The notes under the pieces are model-generated. The model made no database searches, was not told where the DNA came from, and worked only from the letters and a program-made list of their open reading frames with translations. A DNA stretch of 64,000 nt from Methylotenera sp. GTDB lineage: Bacteria; Pseudomonadota; Gammaproteobacteria; Burkholderiales; Methylophilaceae. The stretch covers positions 1 through 64,000 of the forward strand of contig NZ_JAQSDC010000004.1 of the NCBI RefSeq assembly GCF_029945705.1, given 5' to 3'. The translations under genes were made by a program, and so were the position numbers. Numbering within the stretch: position 1 is the first letter of the stretch; every line of letters starts with the position of its first letter. This document shows, piece by piece, positions 34,373-43,542 of the stretch.

Positions 34373-34840
34373 TTACTCGCGATGGTAGGGATGATTGGTA
34401 ATGACCGAGTGCGCTCGATAAAGTTGCTCTGCCAGCAACACTCTAACCATAGCGTGTGGCAATGTAAGCTTTGAAAGCCCCCATAGCCAATCAGCTTTTT
34501 GTTTTACAGAAGTATGCAATCCGTCAGTGCCGCCAATTATGAGCGACACATCACGGCTTGACGCTTGCCAATCTTTGAATTTATCTGCGAGTTGCAGTGT
34601 GGTCACTTCTTGCCCACGTTCATCTAAGGCTATGCAAAAGTCTTTACCGACAGCCTCTAGAATACGTTTGGCTTCAATGAGCTGAATATTCTCAGTACTA
34701 TTGCCTGCTGCACGCTTTTCAGGCTTGATGTCGATAATTTCAACAGTGGCTTCGCGCGGCATGCGCTTGGTATATTCTGTGCAAGCGGTTTCAACCCAGC
34801 TTGGCATTTTGTGGCCGACAGAGATAATACGCAGTTTCAT
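34373..34840 (-). CDS. rlmH: 23S rRNA pseudouridine1915 N3-methyltransferase
   Basis: A 155-aa SPOUT-class methyltransferase acting on 70S ribosomes at pseudouridine 1915 of helix 69. Motifs: IISVGHKMPSWVETACTEYT, FCIALDERGQE, SLIIGGTDGLH and the C-terminal LTLPHAMVRVLLAEQLYRA then NHPYHRE, which is the invariant family tail. It follows rsfS by 28 nt, the usual neighbour pair. Confidence 0.97.
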   Translation of the reverse strand: MKLRIISVGHKMPSWVETACTEYTKRMPREATVEIIDIKPEKRAAGNSTENIQLIEAKRILEAVGKDFCIALDERGQEVTTLQLADKFKDWQASSRDVSLIIGGTDGLHTSVKQKADWLWGLSKLTLPHAMVRVLLAEQLYRAHSVITNHPYHRE

Positions 34841-34868
34841 GCACTAACTCTGCTGGCAGATGAGCTAA

Positions 34869-35246
34869 TTACTCAGCTTTGATATGGCCACGGCGGCTTT
34901 CAGCCTCGCCCCATAATTGCTCTAGATTGTAGTAGGCACGTGTGGTTGGCACCATAATGTGTACGACGATGTCGTCTAAATCGACCAGTACCCATTCACC
35001 TTCTTTTTCGCCTTCTGTACCGCGAATGTGATAGCCTTTTTCTTTCAGTTTCTCACGTACATTATCCGCAATCGCTTTGGCTTGGCGGCTTGATGTAGCA
35101 GAAGCCACAATCATATAACTAGTCATGCTTGTGAGCTTGCGAACATCCATAGGGGTGATGTCGAAGCCTTTAATATCTTCAATGGCATCAATCACTGCCT
35201 GTTTCATTGTTTCTAAATAGTTTGCTGCGTTTACATCAATTGTCAT
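34869..35246 (-). CDS. rsfS: ribosomal silencing factor RsfS
   Basis: A 125-aa protein that binds L14 and blocks subunit joining when nutrients are short. The conserved core reads KGFDITPMDVRKLTSMTSYM, ATSSRQAKAIADNVREKL and GEWVLVDLDDIVVHIMVP then YYNLEQLWG. Its ATG directly abuts the panD stop codon. In many bacteria nadD precedes rsfS; here panD takes that place. Confidence 0.95.
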   Translation of the reverse strand: MTIDVNAANYLETMKQAVIDAIEDIKGFDITPMDVRKLTSMTSYMIVASATSSRQAKAIADNVREKLKEKGYHIRGTEGEKEGEWVLVDLDDIVVHIMVPTTRAYYNLEQLWGEAESRRGHIKAE

Positions 35247-35627
35247 TTAAGCGGCCTGTGCTGGAATTGCATTGCGTTGAGATTGTATGCGGTTGTTATC
35301 GTCCACATACACAAGTTGGGGTGAGAACTTTTGTAGTTCTAATTCATTATAATTCGCGTAACTGGCAATAATCATAATATTGCCAGGCGCTGCTTTGTGT
35401 GCAGCTGCTCCATTTACAGAGATAATACCTGAACCACGTTCAGCTAAGATGGCGTACGTACTAAAGCGCTCGCCATTGGTCACATTGTACAAATGAATTT
35501 GCTCGTATTCGCTAATGTTAGCGGCTTCAAGCAAGTTTTCATCAATAGCACAGCTGCCTTCGTAATGAAGTTCACTATGCGTTACATGTACGCGGTGTAG
35601 TTTAGATTTAAGCATTGTTCTTCGCAT
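35247..35627 (-). CDS. panD: aspartate 1-decarboxylase proenzyme
   Basis: A 126-aa pyruvoyl enzyme making beta-alanine for pantothenate. The self-cleavage site Gly-Ser lies in [11 protein letters not shown]. The family core [30 protein letters not shown] and [20 protein letters not shown] is intact. The ATG at 35627 gives [12 protein letters not shown], matching the usual N-terminus. It is adjacent to rsfS, while panB and panC lie about 2 kb away on the same strand. Confidence 0.96.
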   Translation of the reverse strand: MRRTMLKSKLHRVHVTHSELHYEGSCAIDENLLEAANISEYEQIHLYNVTNGERFSTYAILAERGSGIISVNGAAAHKAAPGNIMIIASYANYNELELQKFSPQLVYVDDNNRIQSQRNAIPAQAA

Positions 35628-35727
35628 AATGCTGAAAACTCTTAGATAGAAAAAACAGTATTATAGTGTATTCAACGGTTTATAGTAACTTAACATCTAT
35701 TCACCTAATAATAAAGGGAGGTGTAAA

Positions 35728-37494
35728 TTGGAAGTCAAACAACAAAAGCAAGAGAAGAAATTCATTTTGGTTGTGGCATTAGCACAAGGTTTGATGCTGT
35801 TATTGATGCACAATTGGGTCAAAAGCCTCGTTGAGTTAGGTGCAAGTTATCAACTGATTTTACCACTATATGCTTTGATTGTTACGCTGCCACTGAGTTT
35901 GATGATGTTGGCAAATCAGCCGCGCCAATTGCTTATTAGGTTGGCGTTAAGCTTTAGTTTGGTCGCGACATTCTGTGCAGCTTATATAGGGCATGTAAGC
36001 TATGCAAAAGGCATGTCGGATTATGCATTTTCTGGAATTTATTGGATTTTAGGTATCTGTATATTTGTAGCATGGTTTATTGCTTTGGCGTTTTTTGAGC
36101 ATTTTTGCCAGTATAAGCAATGGTTTAACCGTTACGAGGCTTTGTTTAACTTTTCATGGCGTAATGCCGTCAAAGTGATTGTAGCGAGCATTTTCGTTAG
36201 CCTTTTTTGGGGTGCGCTAGAGCTATTTGTCGCTTTATTCAAAATACTCGGTATACCATTTTTTGACGAAATATTTAATACACGCTATTTTATTTATCCA
36301 GCCACAACTGTAGCGTTTGGCTTGGGTTTGTCACTTTACGCAGCGAGAGAAGAGGCACTTTCAGAATTCAAACGAGCCATTTTGCAAGTGTTGGGCTGGT
36401 TATTGCCGCTGGTAAGTCTTATTTTATTGACATTCATTATCACACTACCATTTAAAGGCTTAGGTACCTTATGGGGTACGGGTTATGCCGCAGGCTTGAT
36501 GTTAGGACTGCTTGGCTTGACAGTATTTTTGCTCAATACCGCGTTTCAAGATGGTCGTCAAATATCTTATCCAGCATGGCTGTTAAAGCTGACCAATATC
36601 GGCTTGCTGACTATGCCAGTGTATGCACTGCTGTGCATTTATGCCGTTTATTTACGTGTACATCAGTATGGCTGGACTTCTGACCGTGTGTGGGCGGCTA
36701 GTTTAGTAGCGATTATGGCGATATACAGTTTTGGTTATGCGTTTGCCGCTATCAAGTCTTTTAATGTACAACAAAGCTGGATGCAGCTGACTAAAACAAT
36801 TAATGTTTATGCCGCATTAGCTGTAGTTGCGGTATTAATTTTGATTAACTCACCAGTGTTGAATCCAACACGAATTGGCGTGCATAGCCAGGTGGCAAGG
36901 TTATTAGAAGGTAAAGTTAAAGCGGATAATTTTGACTTTCAATATTTGCGTTTCAAAGGTGGCCAATATGGCAATGACGCACTTCATGACATGGTAGCTA
37001 ATCAGCAGCATCCTGAGCTAAAGGTAGAAGCGCAGGCCGCACTTGATGCAAGTGATCAAAGTTATTATTCCAAGCCAGAAAAGAGAGTAGGTAACATTGC
37101 TGTATTGAAATCAAAGATCAATGTTTATCCGAAAGGCACGGTGCTTGAAGAAGGTTTTTATGAAGCCTTATTAGCGGATAAAAATGCGGGGACACTTTAT
37201 TGGGAATGCCTGTCTAGTATGTCTCAATTAGAGGATGTATGTCGCGTACTTGCTGTAGATTTAAATGACGATTATATGTCTGAAGTGATATTGCTGAATC
37301 CGTATGGCAATCGCGTTTATTCAAAAGAGGCCACTGGCTGGAAGTATATAGGCGATACTAGAGTGACTGACTATGCTCAAGGTAGCAAGAAAAGCGACTT
37401 GGCACTATTGGAGTCAGGTGATTATAAAGTACTCAAACCAGAATGGCATTTATTGAGATTTGGTAATGAAACCTTGTCTATTGAAAAGCGTTAA
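35728..37494 (+). CDS. DUF4153 family membrane protein
   Basis: A 588-aa protein. The N-terminal about 380 residues contain roughly 10-12 transmembrane helices and match the DUF4153 type (AKGMSDYAFSGIYWILGI; SIFVSLFWGALELFVALFKI). The C-terminal about 200 residues form a soluble domain with two cysteines (YWECLSSMSQLEDVC). The start is TTG after a very strong ribosome binding site (AAGGGAGGTG) at 6 nt spacing. Function is unknown. Its end overlaps the convergent panC stop by 4 nt. Confidence 0.8.
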   Translation: MEVKQQKQEKKFILVVALAQGLMLLLMHNWVKSLVELGASYQLILPLYALIVTLPLSLMMLANQPRQLLIRLALSFSLVATFCAAYIGHVSYAKGMSDYAFSGIYWILGICIFVAWFIALAFFEHFCQYKQWFNRYEALFNFSWRNAVKVIVASIFVSLFWGALELFVALFKILGIPFFDEIFNTRYFIYPATTVAFGLGLSLYAAREEALSEFKRAILQVLGWLLPLVSLILLTFIITLPFKGLGTLWGTGYAAGLMLGLLGLTVFLLNTAFQDGRQISYPAWLLKLTNIGLLTMPVYALLCIYAVYLRVHQYGWTSDRVWAASLVAIMAIYSFGYAFAAIKSFNVQQSWMQLTKTINVYAALAVVAVLILINSPVLNPTRIGVHSQVARLLEGKVKADNFDFQYLRFKGGQYGNDALHDMVANQQHPELKVEAQAALDASDQSYYSKPEKRVGNIAVLKSKINVYPKGTVLEEGFYEALLADKNAGTLYWECLSSMSQLEDVCRVLAVDLNDDYMSEVILLNPYGNRVYSKEATGWKYIGDTRVTDYAQGSKKSDLALLESGDYKVLKPEWHLLRFGNETLSIEKR

Positions 37495-38339
37495 ATATTG
37501 AACGTAAGGTTGTCGATTAGACGGGTGTTACCTAACTTTGCTGAGCCTAAAACGACTAAGTCAGTGTCTGCGTTGCTGGCGGTTAATAGTGTTAAGCTCG
37601 AACGTATCGATATATAATCAGACGTCCAGCCTTGGCTATTGAGTGTGGATTTAGCTTGTTGTTCTAGTTGGGAATAATCTCGATTACCATTTTTGACTGA
37701 TTGAACAATGCCCTGTAAAGCTCTATTTAATTGGCTAGCTGTTGCGCGCTGCGCATTCGTTAAGTAGCCATTGCGTGAACTCATTGCTAAACCGCCAGGC
37801 TCACGTACTGTGTCCACGCCAATGATGTTAACTGGCAAGTTAAATTGTTTCACCATTTGTTTGATGATAAATAGTTGCTGGAAATCTTTTTGGCCAAATA
37901 CGGCAACACTCGGTTGTACCATATTAAAAAGCTTCATTACCACGGTGGCAACGCCAGCAAAGTGACCTGGTCGCGCAGCGCCGCAAAGTTCGTTGGCGAT
38001 TGGCGGAGGTATAATCGTCATGGTTTGATTGAGGTTTTTACCGTCAAAGTCGGCATACATTTCTTCAACAGTGGGCGTAAAAACAATGCTTGTGTCAGCA
38101 GCTTTTAGCTTTTTACGATCGGCTTCTAAAGTGCGTGGATAGCTCGCTAAGTCTTCAGTTGGCCCAAACTGAAGCGGGTTAACAAAGATACTCACTACAA
38201 CACAGCTTGCATGCTGTTTAGCCACTTCAACCAGCTGAATATGCCCCGCATGCAAGTTACCCATTGTCGGCACAAAAGCGATGTTTTCTTGATTTTTTAA
38301 GGCGCTTCTTAAGTCGGCTATGGTGTTAATAATTTGCAT
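37491..38339 (-). CDS. panC: pantoate-beta-alanine ligase
   Basis: A 282-aa ATP-dependent ligase joining pantoate and beta-alanine to give pantothenate. Motifs: FVPTMGNLHAGHIQLVEVA (the HxGH nucleotidyl-transfer site), FVNPLQFGPTEDLASYPRT, CGAARPGHFAGVATVVMKLF, VFGQKDFQQL and AMSSRNGYLT (KMSKS-like region). It lies 24 nt downstream of panB in the same operon. Confidence 0.97.
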   Translation of the reverse strand: MQIINTIADLRSALKNQENIAFVPTMGNLHAGHIQLVEVAKQHASCVVVSIFVNPLQFGPTEDLASYPRTLEADRKKLKAADTSIVFTPTVEEMYADFDGKNLNQTMTIIPPPIANELCGAARPGHFAGVATVVMKLFNMVQPSVAVFGQKDFQQLFIIKQMVKQFNLPVNIIGVDTVREPGGLAMSSRNGYLTNAQRATASQLNRALQGIVQSVKNGNRDYSQLEQQAKSTLNSQGWTSDYISIRSSLTLLTASNADTDLVVLGSAKLGNTRLIDNLTFNI

Positions 38340-38363
38340 TAAATTAAGACTTTGAGAATGGAC

Positions 38364-39176
38364 TTAATAACTATGCTCAAGCGCAGGAAAGCTTTTATCT
38401 TTCACTGCTTTAACATAGGCTGAAACCGCCGCTTGTATGCTATTCGTGTCTTTTAGAAAATTACGCACGAAACGTGGAGATTTAAATTCGCTAGTTTTTT
38501 TGTGCGCAGAGCCTGTGTATATGCCAAGCAAATCTTGAAGGACTAACACCTGACCACTGCAATCAACGCCAGCGCCTATGCCTATGGTGGGTGTATTAAT
38601 GGCTTCGGTAATTTTTTTAGCTAAGGCGGCAGGTACCATTTCTAGCACGATGAAACCTACACCAGCTTCACTCATGGCAATGGCATCTTGCATGATTTGA
38701 GTGGCACTTTCGTCGGTTTTGCCTTGGATTTTATAACCACCGAGTTGATTGACTGATTGCGGCGTAAAACCTAAGTGAGCGCAAACAGGAATGCCGCGTT
38801 CAACCAAGTAACGCGCTGTTTTCACCTTATTGCCGCCACCCTCAAACTTCACCATGTGCGCGCCAGACCTAATCAGCCATTCAGCATTTTTGTAAGCTGC
38901 TTCATTGTCGTGCTCATAACTACCGAGTGACATATCAGCGACGATGTAGGTGTTTAAAGCGCCAGCGGAAACGCTTTTGGTGTGATAAGTCATGTGGTGC
39001 ATGCTTACATTGAGCGTATTTTCAGCACCTTGCAGTACCATGCCTAACGAATCGCCGACCAAAATAATATCAACACCAGCTTCCTCAGAAAGCTTGGCAA
39101 AAGTGGAGTCATAGCTGGTGAGCATGACGAGTTTTTCGCCAGCCGCAGCCTTTTCATGTAATTGGGATAAGTTCAT
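38364..39176 (-). CDS. panB: 3-methyl-2-oxobutanoate hydroxymethyltransferase
   Basis: A 270-aa enzyme transferring a hydroxymethyl group from methylene-THF to ketoisovalerate to give ketopantoate. Motifs: LVMLTSYDSTFAKLSEEAGV, ILVGDSLGMVLQG (metal-binding Asp), VADMSLGSYE, HMVKFEGG, PVCAHLGFTPQSVN and IGIGAGVDCSGQVLVLQDLL. It is clustered with panC, and the deoxynucleoside kinase gene ends 18 nt upstream. Confidence 0.97.
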   Translation of the reverse strand: MNLSQLHEKAAAGEKLVMLTSYDSTFAKLSEEAGVDIILVGDSLGMVLQGAENTLNVSMHHMTYHTKSVSAGALNTYIVADMSLGSYEHDNEAAYKNAEWLIRSGAHMVKFEGGGNKVKTARYLVERGIPVCAHLGFTPQSVNQLGGYKIQGKTDESATQIMQDAIAMSEAGVGFIVLEMVPAALAKKITEAINTPTIGIGAGVDCSGQVLVLQDLLGIYTGSAHKKTSEFKSPRFVRNFLKDTNSIQAAVSAYVKAVKDKSFPALEHSY

Positions 39177-39194
39177 TAGTTTATTGACAGCTAA

Positions 39195-39842
39195 CTAATC
39201 AAAGTTCGGATTAAAGAATTCGCGCTGACCTTTAATCTGCATAATGCGGTTAAGTAGTAAATCTAGTGCATCTTCATTTTTGAGTACATTCAGCTTTTCA
39301 TTATTCACAATTAATACTGGTGATGCATTGTAATTGTGAAAAAACTCGCTATATGCGTTGGCTAAACGCTCTATATATTCACGTGGAATGTCTTGTTCGT
39401 AAGTGACGCTACGCTCTTCAATGCGCTCCATTAGCGCGTCAATAGGCGTTTGTAGGTAAATCACCAAATCTGGTTTGGGTGCTTTTAATTGCAAGTGTGT
39501 ATAAATGTTGTGATACAGCGCGTACTCTTCATCATCTAAATTTAGCCGTGCAAATATTGGATCTTTTTCTAAGAAAAAGTCAGCAACAATAGGCTTAGCA
39601 AACATGTCGCGTTGGCTTAAATCTGTCATCTGATTGGCACGCTGAAACAAAAAGAAAAGCTGTGTTGGTAGAGCATAACGTTGCGCATCTTGATAAAAAC
39701 GAGGCAAAAATGGATTTGCTTCGGCTTTCTCAGATAAATAATCGACAGGAAACTTATCGGCTAACATTTTAGCTAACGTAGTTTTTCCGCAGCCAATTGG
39801 GCCTTCAACAACGATATAAGGGTATTTGTTAAAAATGCTCAT
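39195..39842 (-). CDS. deoxynucleoside kinase family protein
   Basis: A 215-aa P-loop kinase. Walker A GPIGCGKTTLAK is near residue 15. The ERS segment in IEERSVTYEQDI and the lid region fit the dGK/dCK/TK2-type deoxynucleoside kinase family. It phosphorylates deoxynucleosides for salvage; base specificity cannot be read here. It sits between folK and panB, 14 nt and 18 nt from its neighbours, in a cofactor-biosynthesis operon. Confidence 0.85.
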   Translation of the reverse strand: MSIFNKYPYIVVEGPIGCGKTTLAKMLADKFPVDYLSEKAEANPFLPRFYQDAQRYALPTQLFFLFQRANQMTDLSQRDMFAKPIVADFFLEKDPIFARLNLDDEEYALYHNIYTHLQLKAPKPDLVIYLQTPIDALMERIEERSVTYEQDIPREYIERLANAYSEFFHNYNASPVLIVNNEKLNVLKNEDALDLLLNRIMQIKGQREFFNPNFD

Positions 39843-39856
39843 GCTTAGTGTGTTGC

Positions 39857-40348
39857 CTATAGTTTTGTAATGCCAGTAAATTGCTGTTCGTGAATCAATG
39901 CCGCTATTTTGCCATGATTCGGGATGGATAATTGCGATGCAATTTCAAATAATGGTAATAAAACGAAACCGCGTTGATGCATTCTTGGGTGCGGCAATGT
40001 CAGCTTGGTGGACTCCATACTGACATTTTCATATAGCAATAAATCACAATCCAATACTCGCGGAGCATTGGGGAATGGACGTTCGCGCCCAGCCTCATTT
40101 TCAATTGCCAATAACGCATCGAGTAACTCAAGCGGAGTTAAATCTGTTTCAAGCTCGGCTACTGCATTAATAAAGTCTGGAATCTGGTTTAATTGCTCCG
40201 CTTCGTAACCTATTGGCGCCGTTTTGTATAAAGATGATTTCTTTAATACATGCGTGTTTGGTAGCTTCTCAAGAGCAGTAAATGCAGATTCTACTTGTGA
40301 AATTGGGTTTGCTAAATTACTGCCTAGCGCAACAAAAGCTTGTTTCAT
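39857..40348 (-). CDS. folK: 2-amino-4-hydroxy-6-hydroxymethyldihydropteridine pyrophosphokinase
   Basis: About 163 aa. FolK transfers pyrophosphate from ATP to the pterin precursor of folate. Motifs: VALGSNLANP near the N-terminus, SSLYKTAPIGY, NAVAELETDLTPLELLDAL, the signature RPFPNAPRVLDCDLLLY with catalytic aspartates, and LPHPRMHQRGFVLLPLFEIA. I use the ATG at 40348; one extra in-frame TTG precedes it. It follows pcnB by 12 nt, a common order in proteobacteria. Confidence 0.96.
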   Translation of the reverse strand: MKQAFVALGSNLANPISQVESAFTALEKLPNTHVLKKSSLYKTAPIGYEAEQLNQIPDFINAVAELETDLTPLELLDALLAIENEAGRERPFPNAPRVLDCDLLLYENVSMESTKLTLPHPRMHQRGFVLLPLFEIASQLSIPNHGKIAALIHEQQFTGITKL

Positions 40349-40360
40349 CAATGTGGAGAT

Positions 40361-41824
40361 TTATTCAGTTGCGCCAGTGGCAGCAGTGCTTGCACCAGCA
40401 GGTTTTTTGCGACTTCTTTTTTTACGCTTTTTAGGCGCGGTGTCCGCTTGCAGCATAGCAGTACGGCCTTCACCATCAGCATCGGCGAATGCAGTCCACC
40501 ACTCGCCTAATTCCATTGGTAACTCACCAGATTCGCAACGTAAAAGTAAAAAGTCATAGCCAGCGCGGTAGCGTGGGTGCGTAAGTAAGCCGAAAGGTCG
40601 CTTTCCTGCGCGTTGTTCAAAACGTGGTTGCATGCCCCATATTTCTTTCATGGTCGCAGTGTAGCGGTTATGAATCGCCATTTTCTCAGCTTGTATGGCA
40701 ATCACTTCAGTCATGGCCATATGTAACGCAGGAATCGCGTGCTGACCTTCTGCTTTGTAGCTTTCCCAAGCGGCTAACATTTCATGCCAAAGTAAAGTAG
40801 CAAATAAGAAGCTCGGATTAGCTGATTTACCAGAAAGGATGCGGTCGTCGGTGTTTTTGAGAGCCAGCATGACAAAACGCTCACCCATAGGCTGTTCTAG
40901 TACTACATCTAACATCGGTAATAAGCCATGGTGCAGGTGTTGCTCGCGTAAAGCACTGACGCTTTCCATTGCATGACCAGATAGGAATAACTTGAGCATT
41001 TCATCAAACAAGCGGCTCGGTGGCACGTCTTGCAGTAAATCTGCCATTTTTGCGATAGGCGCTTGTGTGGCTTGGTCAATCTTTAAACCTAATTTGGCAG
41101 ACAATCGTACAGCACGCAACATACGCACAGGGTCTTCAGCATAGCGCGTTTCTGGCTTGCCTATCATGCGCAAAATGCCCGCTTTTATGTCGGCATAACC
41201 ATGGTGAAAGTCCAATACCTCTTGGCTTGCTGGGTTGTAATACAGCGCATTTGCCGTAAAGTCGCGGCGTACGGCATCGTCTACAATTGAACCAAATACA
41301 TTGTCGCGGATAATGCGGCCAGAATCCGTGGTTTTAGAGTCACCTTTTGGATTGCCCTCAGTTTCTAAATGGCTACCACGGAAGGTTGAAACTTCAATGG
41401 TTTCGTCGCCAAAGAGTACGTGTACCAATCTGAATCTTTTGCCGATAAGGCGCGAGCGTCTAAATATACGATTCACTTCTTCTGGCGTGGCGTCCGTCGC
41501 TACATCAAAGTCTTTTGGCGTGCGGTTAAGCAGTAAGTCGCGCACTGCGCCACCCACAATATAAGCCTCGAAACCTGCTTTGTGTAAGCCTTCAGTTGTT
41601 TTTAGCGCAGCGTTACTTAACAAATCCCGGTCTATTTTATGGGTTTTATACGCAATCACCGTTGCGCCATGGTTAATGCTGTCGACATTTTTATACGCTG
41701 GCTTTTTCGTTCTAAGTGTTGGGCGGTGAGTCGGCGCTGGCTGCGTTTTAACAGCCGCGACTTTAGCTTGCTCAGGTTTGGCACTGTTGGGCTTAAAAAT
41801 TCTATCTAGCAGTTTTTTAATCAT
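40361..41824 (-). CDS. pcnB: poly(A) polymerase I
   Basis: About 487 aa. PcnB adds poly(A) tails that promote RNA decay. The class II nucleotidyltransferase head has AYIVGGAVRDLLLNRTPKDF then DVATDATPEEV, and FRRSRLIGKRFRLVHV, FRGSHLETEG and DDAVRRDFTANALYYNP follow. The C-terminal arginine-rich domain ends in a basic KKRKKRSRKK tail typical of PcnB. The ATG at 41824 gives MIKKLLDRIFKPNS; the longer frame overlapping the adenosyltransferase gene is unlikely. Confidence 0.95.
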   Translation of the reverse strand: MIKKLLDRIFKPNSAKPEQAKVAAVKTQPAPTHRPTLRTKKPAYKNVDSINHGATVIAYKTHKIDRDLLSNAALKTTEGLHKAGFEAYIVGGAVRDLLLNRTPKDFDVATDATPEEVNRIFRRSRLIGKRFRLVHVLFGDETIEVSTFRGSHLETEGNPKGDSKTTDSGRIIRDNVFGSIVDDAVRRDFTANALYYNPASQEVLDFHHGYADIKAGILRMIGKPETRYAEDPVRMLRAVRLSAKLGLKIDQATQAPIAKMADLLQDVPPSRLFDEMLKLFLSGHAMESVSALREQHLHHGLLPMLDVVLEQPMGERFVMLALKNTDDRILSGKSANPSFLFATLLWHEMLAAWESYKAEGQHAIPALHMAMTEVIAIQAEKMAIHNRYTATMKEIWGMQPRFEQRAGKRPFGLLTHPRYRAGYDFLLLRCESGELPMELGEWWTAFADADGEGRTAMLQADTAPKKRKKRSRKKPAGASTAATGATE

Positions 41825-41871
41825 GGTCGAATTATAACTTATGAACAGGGCTTCTAAAACCAAGCTAAAAA

Positions 41872-42420
41872 TTAAGCCTGCTCGTTTTTCCAAAGAACAT
41901 CACTCACGCCAGCTTTTTTGTTAATTACGCGGCACATTACAAACAACAAATCTGACAAACGGTTCAAATATTGAAGAGAAATATCCGTGACTTTTTCATT
42001 ACGATGCAGTTCAACTAGCTTGCGCTCAGCACGTCGACACACCGTACGGGCAAGGTGGCAGTAAGCTGCTGCTTTGGTACCACCTGGCAAAATAAATTCT
42101 TTAAGTGGCGATAATTGGCTATTGAGTTCGTCAATCACGCTTTCTAAATCGCTGATGCGCGATTGCTGCAATATGACATAGCCTGGAATGCAAATTTCAC
42201 CACCCACGTTGAATAAGTCATGCTGAATCTGCGTAAGAGGCTCAACCAGCTTGCTGGGCAATGTTTCGGTCATCATCACGCCAATGACTGAATTTAACTC
42301 ATCCACATCGCCCATCGCCTCAACACGCAAGCTGTCTTTATTGATGCGGCTGCCATCACCCAAGCCTGTTGTGCCGCTATCACCCGTGCGGGTATAAATT
42401 TTACTGAGTCTGTTTCCCAT
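41872..42420 (-). CDS. cob(I)alamin adenosyltransferase, PduO type
   Basis: A 182-aa trimeric enzyme converting cob(I)alamin and ATP to adenosylcobalamin. Motifs: KIYTRTGDSGTTGLGDGSRI (ATP-binding N-terminus), EAMGDVDELNSVIGV, FILPGGTKAAAYCHLARTVC and RRAERKLVELHR. It starts at an ATG, divergent from murI with 47 nt between start codons. A B12-dependent enzyme must exist elsewhere in the genome, but none is in this window. Confidence 0.92.
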   Translation of the reverse strand: MGNRLSKIYTRTGDSGTTGLGDGSRINKDSLRVEAMGDVDELNSVIGVMMTETLPSKLVEPLTQIQHDLFNVGGEICIPGYVILQQSRISDLESVIDELNSQLSPLKEFILPGGTKAAAYCHLARTVCRRAERKLVELHRNEKVTDISLQYLNRLSDLLFVMCRVINKKAGVSDVLWKNEQA

Positions 42421-42467
42421 AATATTTCCTCTATAATACGTGCATTGTAACTGATGACGACCTTGTA

Positions 42468-43298
42468 ATGAGCGCTCAAACCATTAAGTCGAATGAAACT
42501 CCTGTTGATAAGTATGCGAAAAGACCTATTGCCGTATTCGATTCTGGCGTCGGCGGAATTTCTGTTTTAAAGCATATTCATGCCTTATTGCCAAATGAAC
42601 AATTGCTCTACGTGGCAGATAGCAAATATGCACCCTATGGCAACAAAACAGCGGCAGAAATTCAAGCGCGTTGTTTTGAGGTTGCCGAATTTTTAATCGC
42701 TAAAAATGCTAAAGCGCTCGTGGTGGCATGTAACACTGCCACAGCTGCGGCAATTGATGCACTGCGCGCAAAATATACCTTACCGATTATCGGCATGGAG
42801 CCAGCCGTAAAACCCGCAGCTGAAGCCTCAAGAAACGGCATCATAGGCGTGCTGGCAACTACTGGCACACTTAAAAGTGCACAGTTTGCGGCGTTGTTAG
42901 AAAGTTACGGCCGCAATGTCAAAGTAGTCACGCAAGCCTGTGTAGGCTTGGTGGAGTGTATCGAGCGCGGCGAGCTAGATACGTACAATACCAAAGCACT
43001 ATTGCAACAATACTGCGCGCCATTGCTGGCAGAGGGTGCAGATACCATTGTGCTAGGTTGCACGCATTATCCCTTTATCAAACCGTTAATCGAGCAAACC
43101 GTAGGTAACAACGTTGCCATTATTGATACTGGCGCCGCTGTGGCAAAGTATTTACATAAAAAACTAGCAGAGCAAGATTTGTTAGCAACAGCTAATGCAG
43201 AAGCGAATGTAGCTTTTTGGACGAATAGCCAAGCGGATAATGCTGTGGAAGTGATTGAGGCTTTGTGGGGTGCGAAGGCTGAAGTTCAGGCTTTATAA
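42468..43298 (+). CDS. murI: glutamate racemase
   Basis: A 276-aa cofactor-independent racemase supplying D-glutamate for peptidoglycan. Motifs: IAVFDSGVGGISVLKHI, LYVADSKYAPYGNK, LVVACNTATAAAID (first catalytic Cys) and VLGCTHYPFIKPLI (second catalytic Cys). The ATG at 42468 gives MSAQTIKSNETP. Downstream lies a dispersed palindromic repeat rather than an obvious simple terminator. Confidence 0.96.
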   Translation: MSAQTIKSNETPVDKYAKRPIAVFDSGVGGISVLKHIHALLPNEQLLYVADSKYAPYGNKTAAEIQARCFEVAEFLIAKNAKALVVACNTATAAAIDALRAKYTLPIIGMEPAVKPAAEASRNGIIGVLATTGTLKSAQFAALLESYGRNVKVVTQACVGLVECIERGELDTYNTKALLQQYCAPLLAEGADTIVLGCTHYPFIKPLIEQTVGNNVAIIDTGAAVAKYLHKKLAEQDLLATANAEANVAFWTNSQADNAVEVIEALWGAKAEVQAL

Positions 43299-43319
43299 CG
43301 GTTATTTAGTCGAGTCTTG

Positions 43320-43520
43320 ATGGCTTGTCGCTTTCGCGCGACTGGCGAGCTTCTTTCTTTTGCTTAGCCAAAAGAAAGAAACCAAAGAAAAGGCTACCCC
43401 CTACCGCTTATTTCCTAAGTTTTAGCTTGTTTTGGGATGGCAATCGGAAACTCGCATTCGCTCAAACAGCCGCTTGCCAAAAAACTTCCCAAAATAAACT
43501 AAAACTCAGGCGCGGCAGCA
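43320..43520. repeat. dispersed palindromic non-coding element downstream of murI
   Basis: About 200 bp with two nested stems. Stem A has perfect 11-bp arms (43351-43361 and 43370-43380, ttctttctttt/aaaagaaagaa). Stem B has 20-nt arms with two mismatches (43418-43437 and 43487-43506) around a 49-nt loop. Sequences with the TTCTTTCTTTTG-CCAAAAGAAAG head are familiar from many betaproteobacterial gaps, where they are often mis-annotated as short proteins. It may work as a terminator or a mobile non-coding repeat. Confidence 0.6.
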
Positions 43521-43542
43521 TGGGATTTTATGGTTGATAAGT

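Noticed and set aside
43325-43537. A 70-codon plus-strand frame after murI
   Set aside because: It lies across both stems of the palindromic element, has a basic low-complexity translation (FFCLAKRKKPKKR) and no ribosome binding site.
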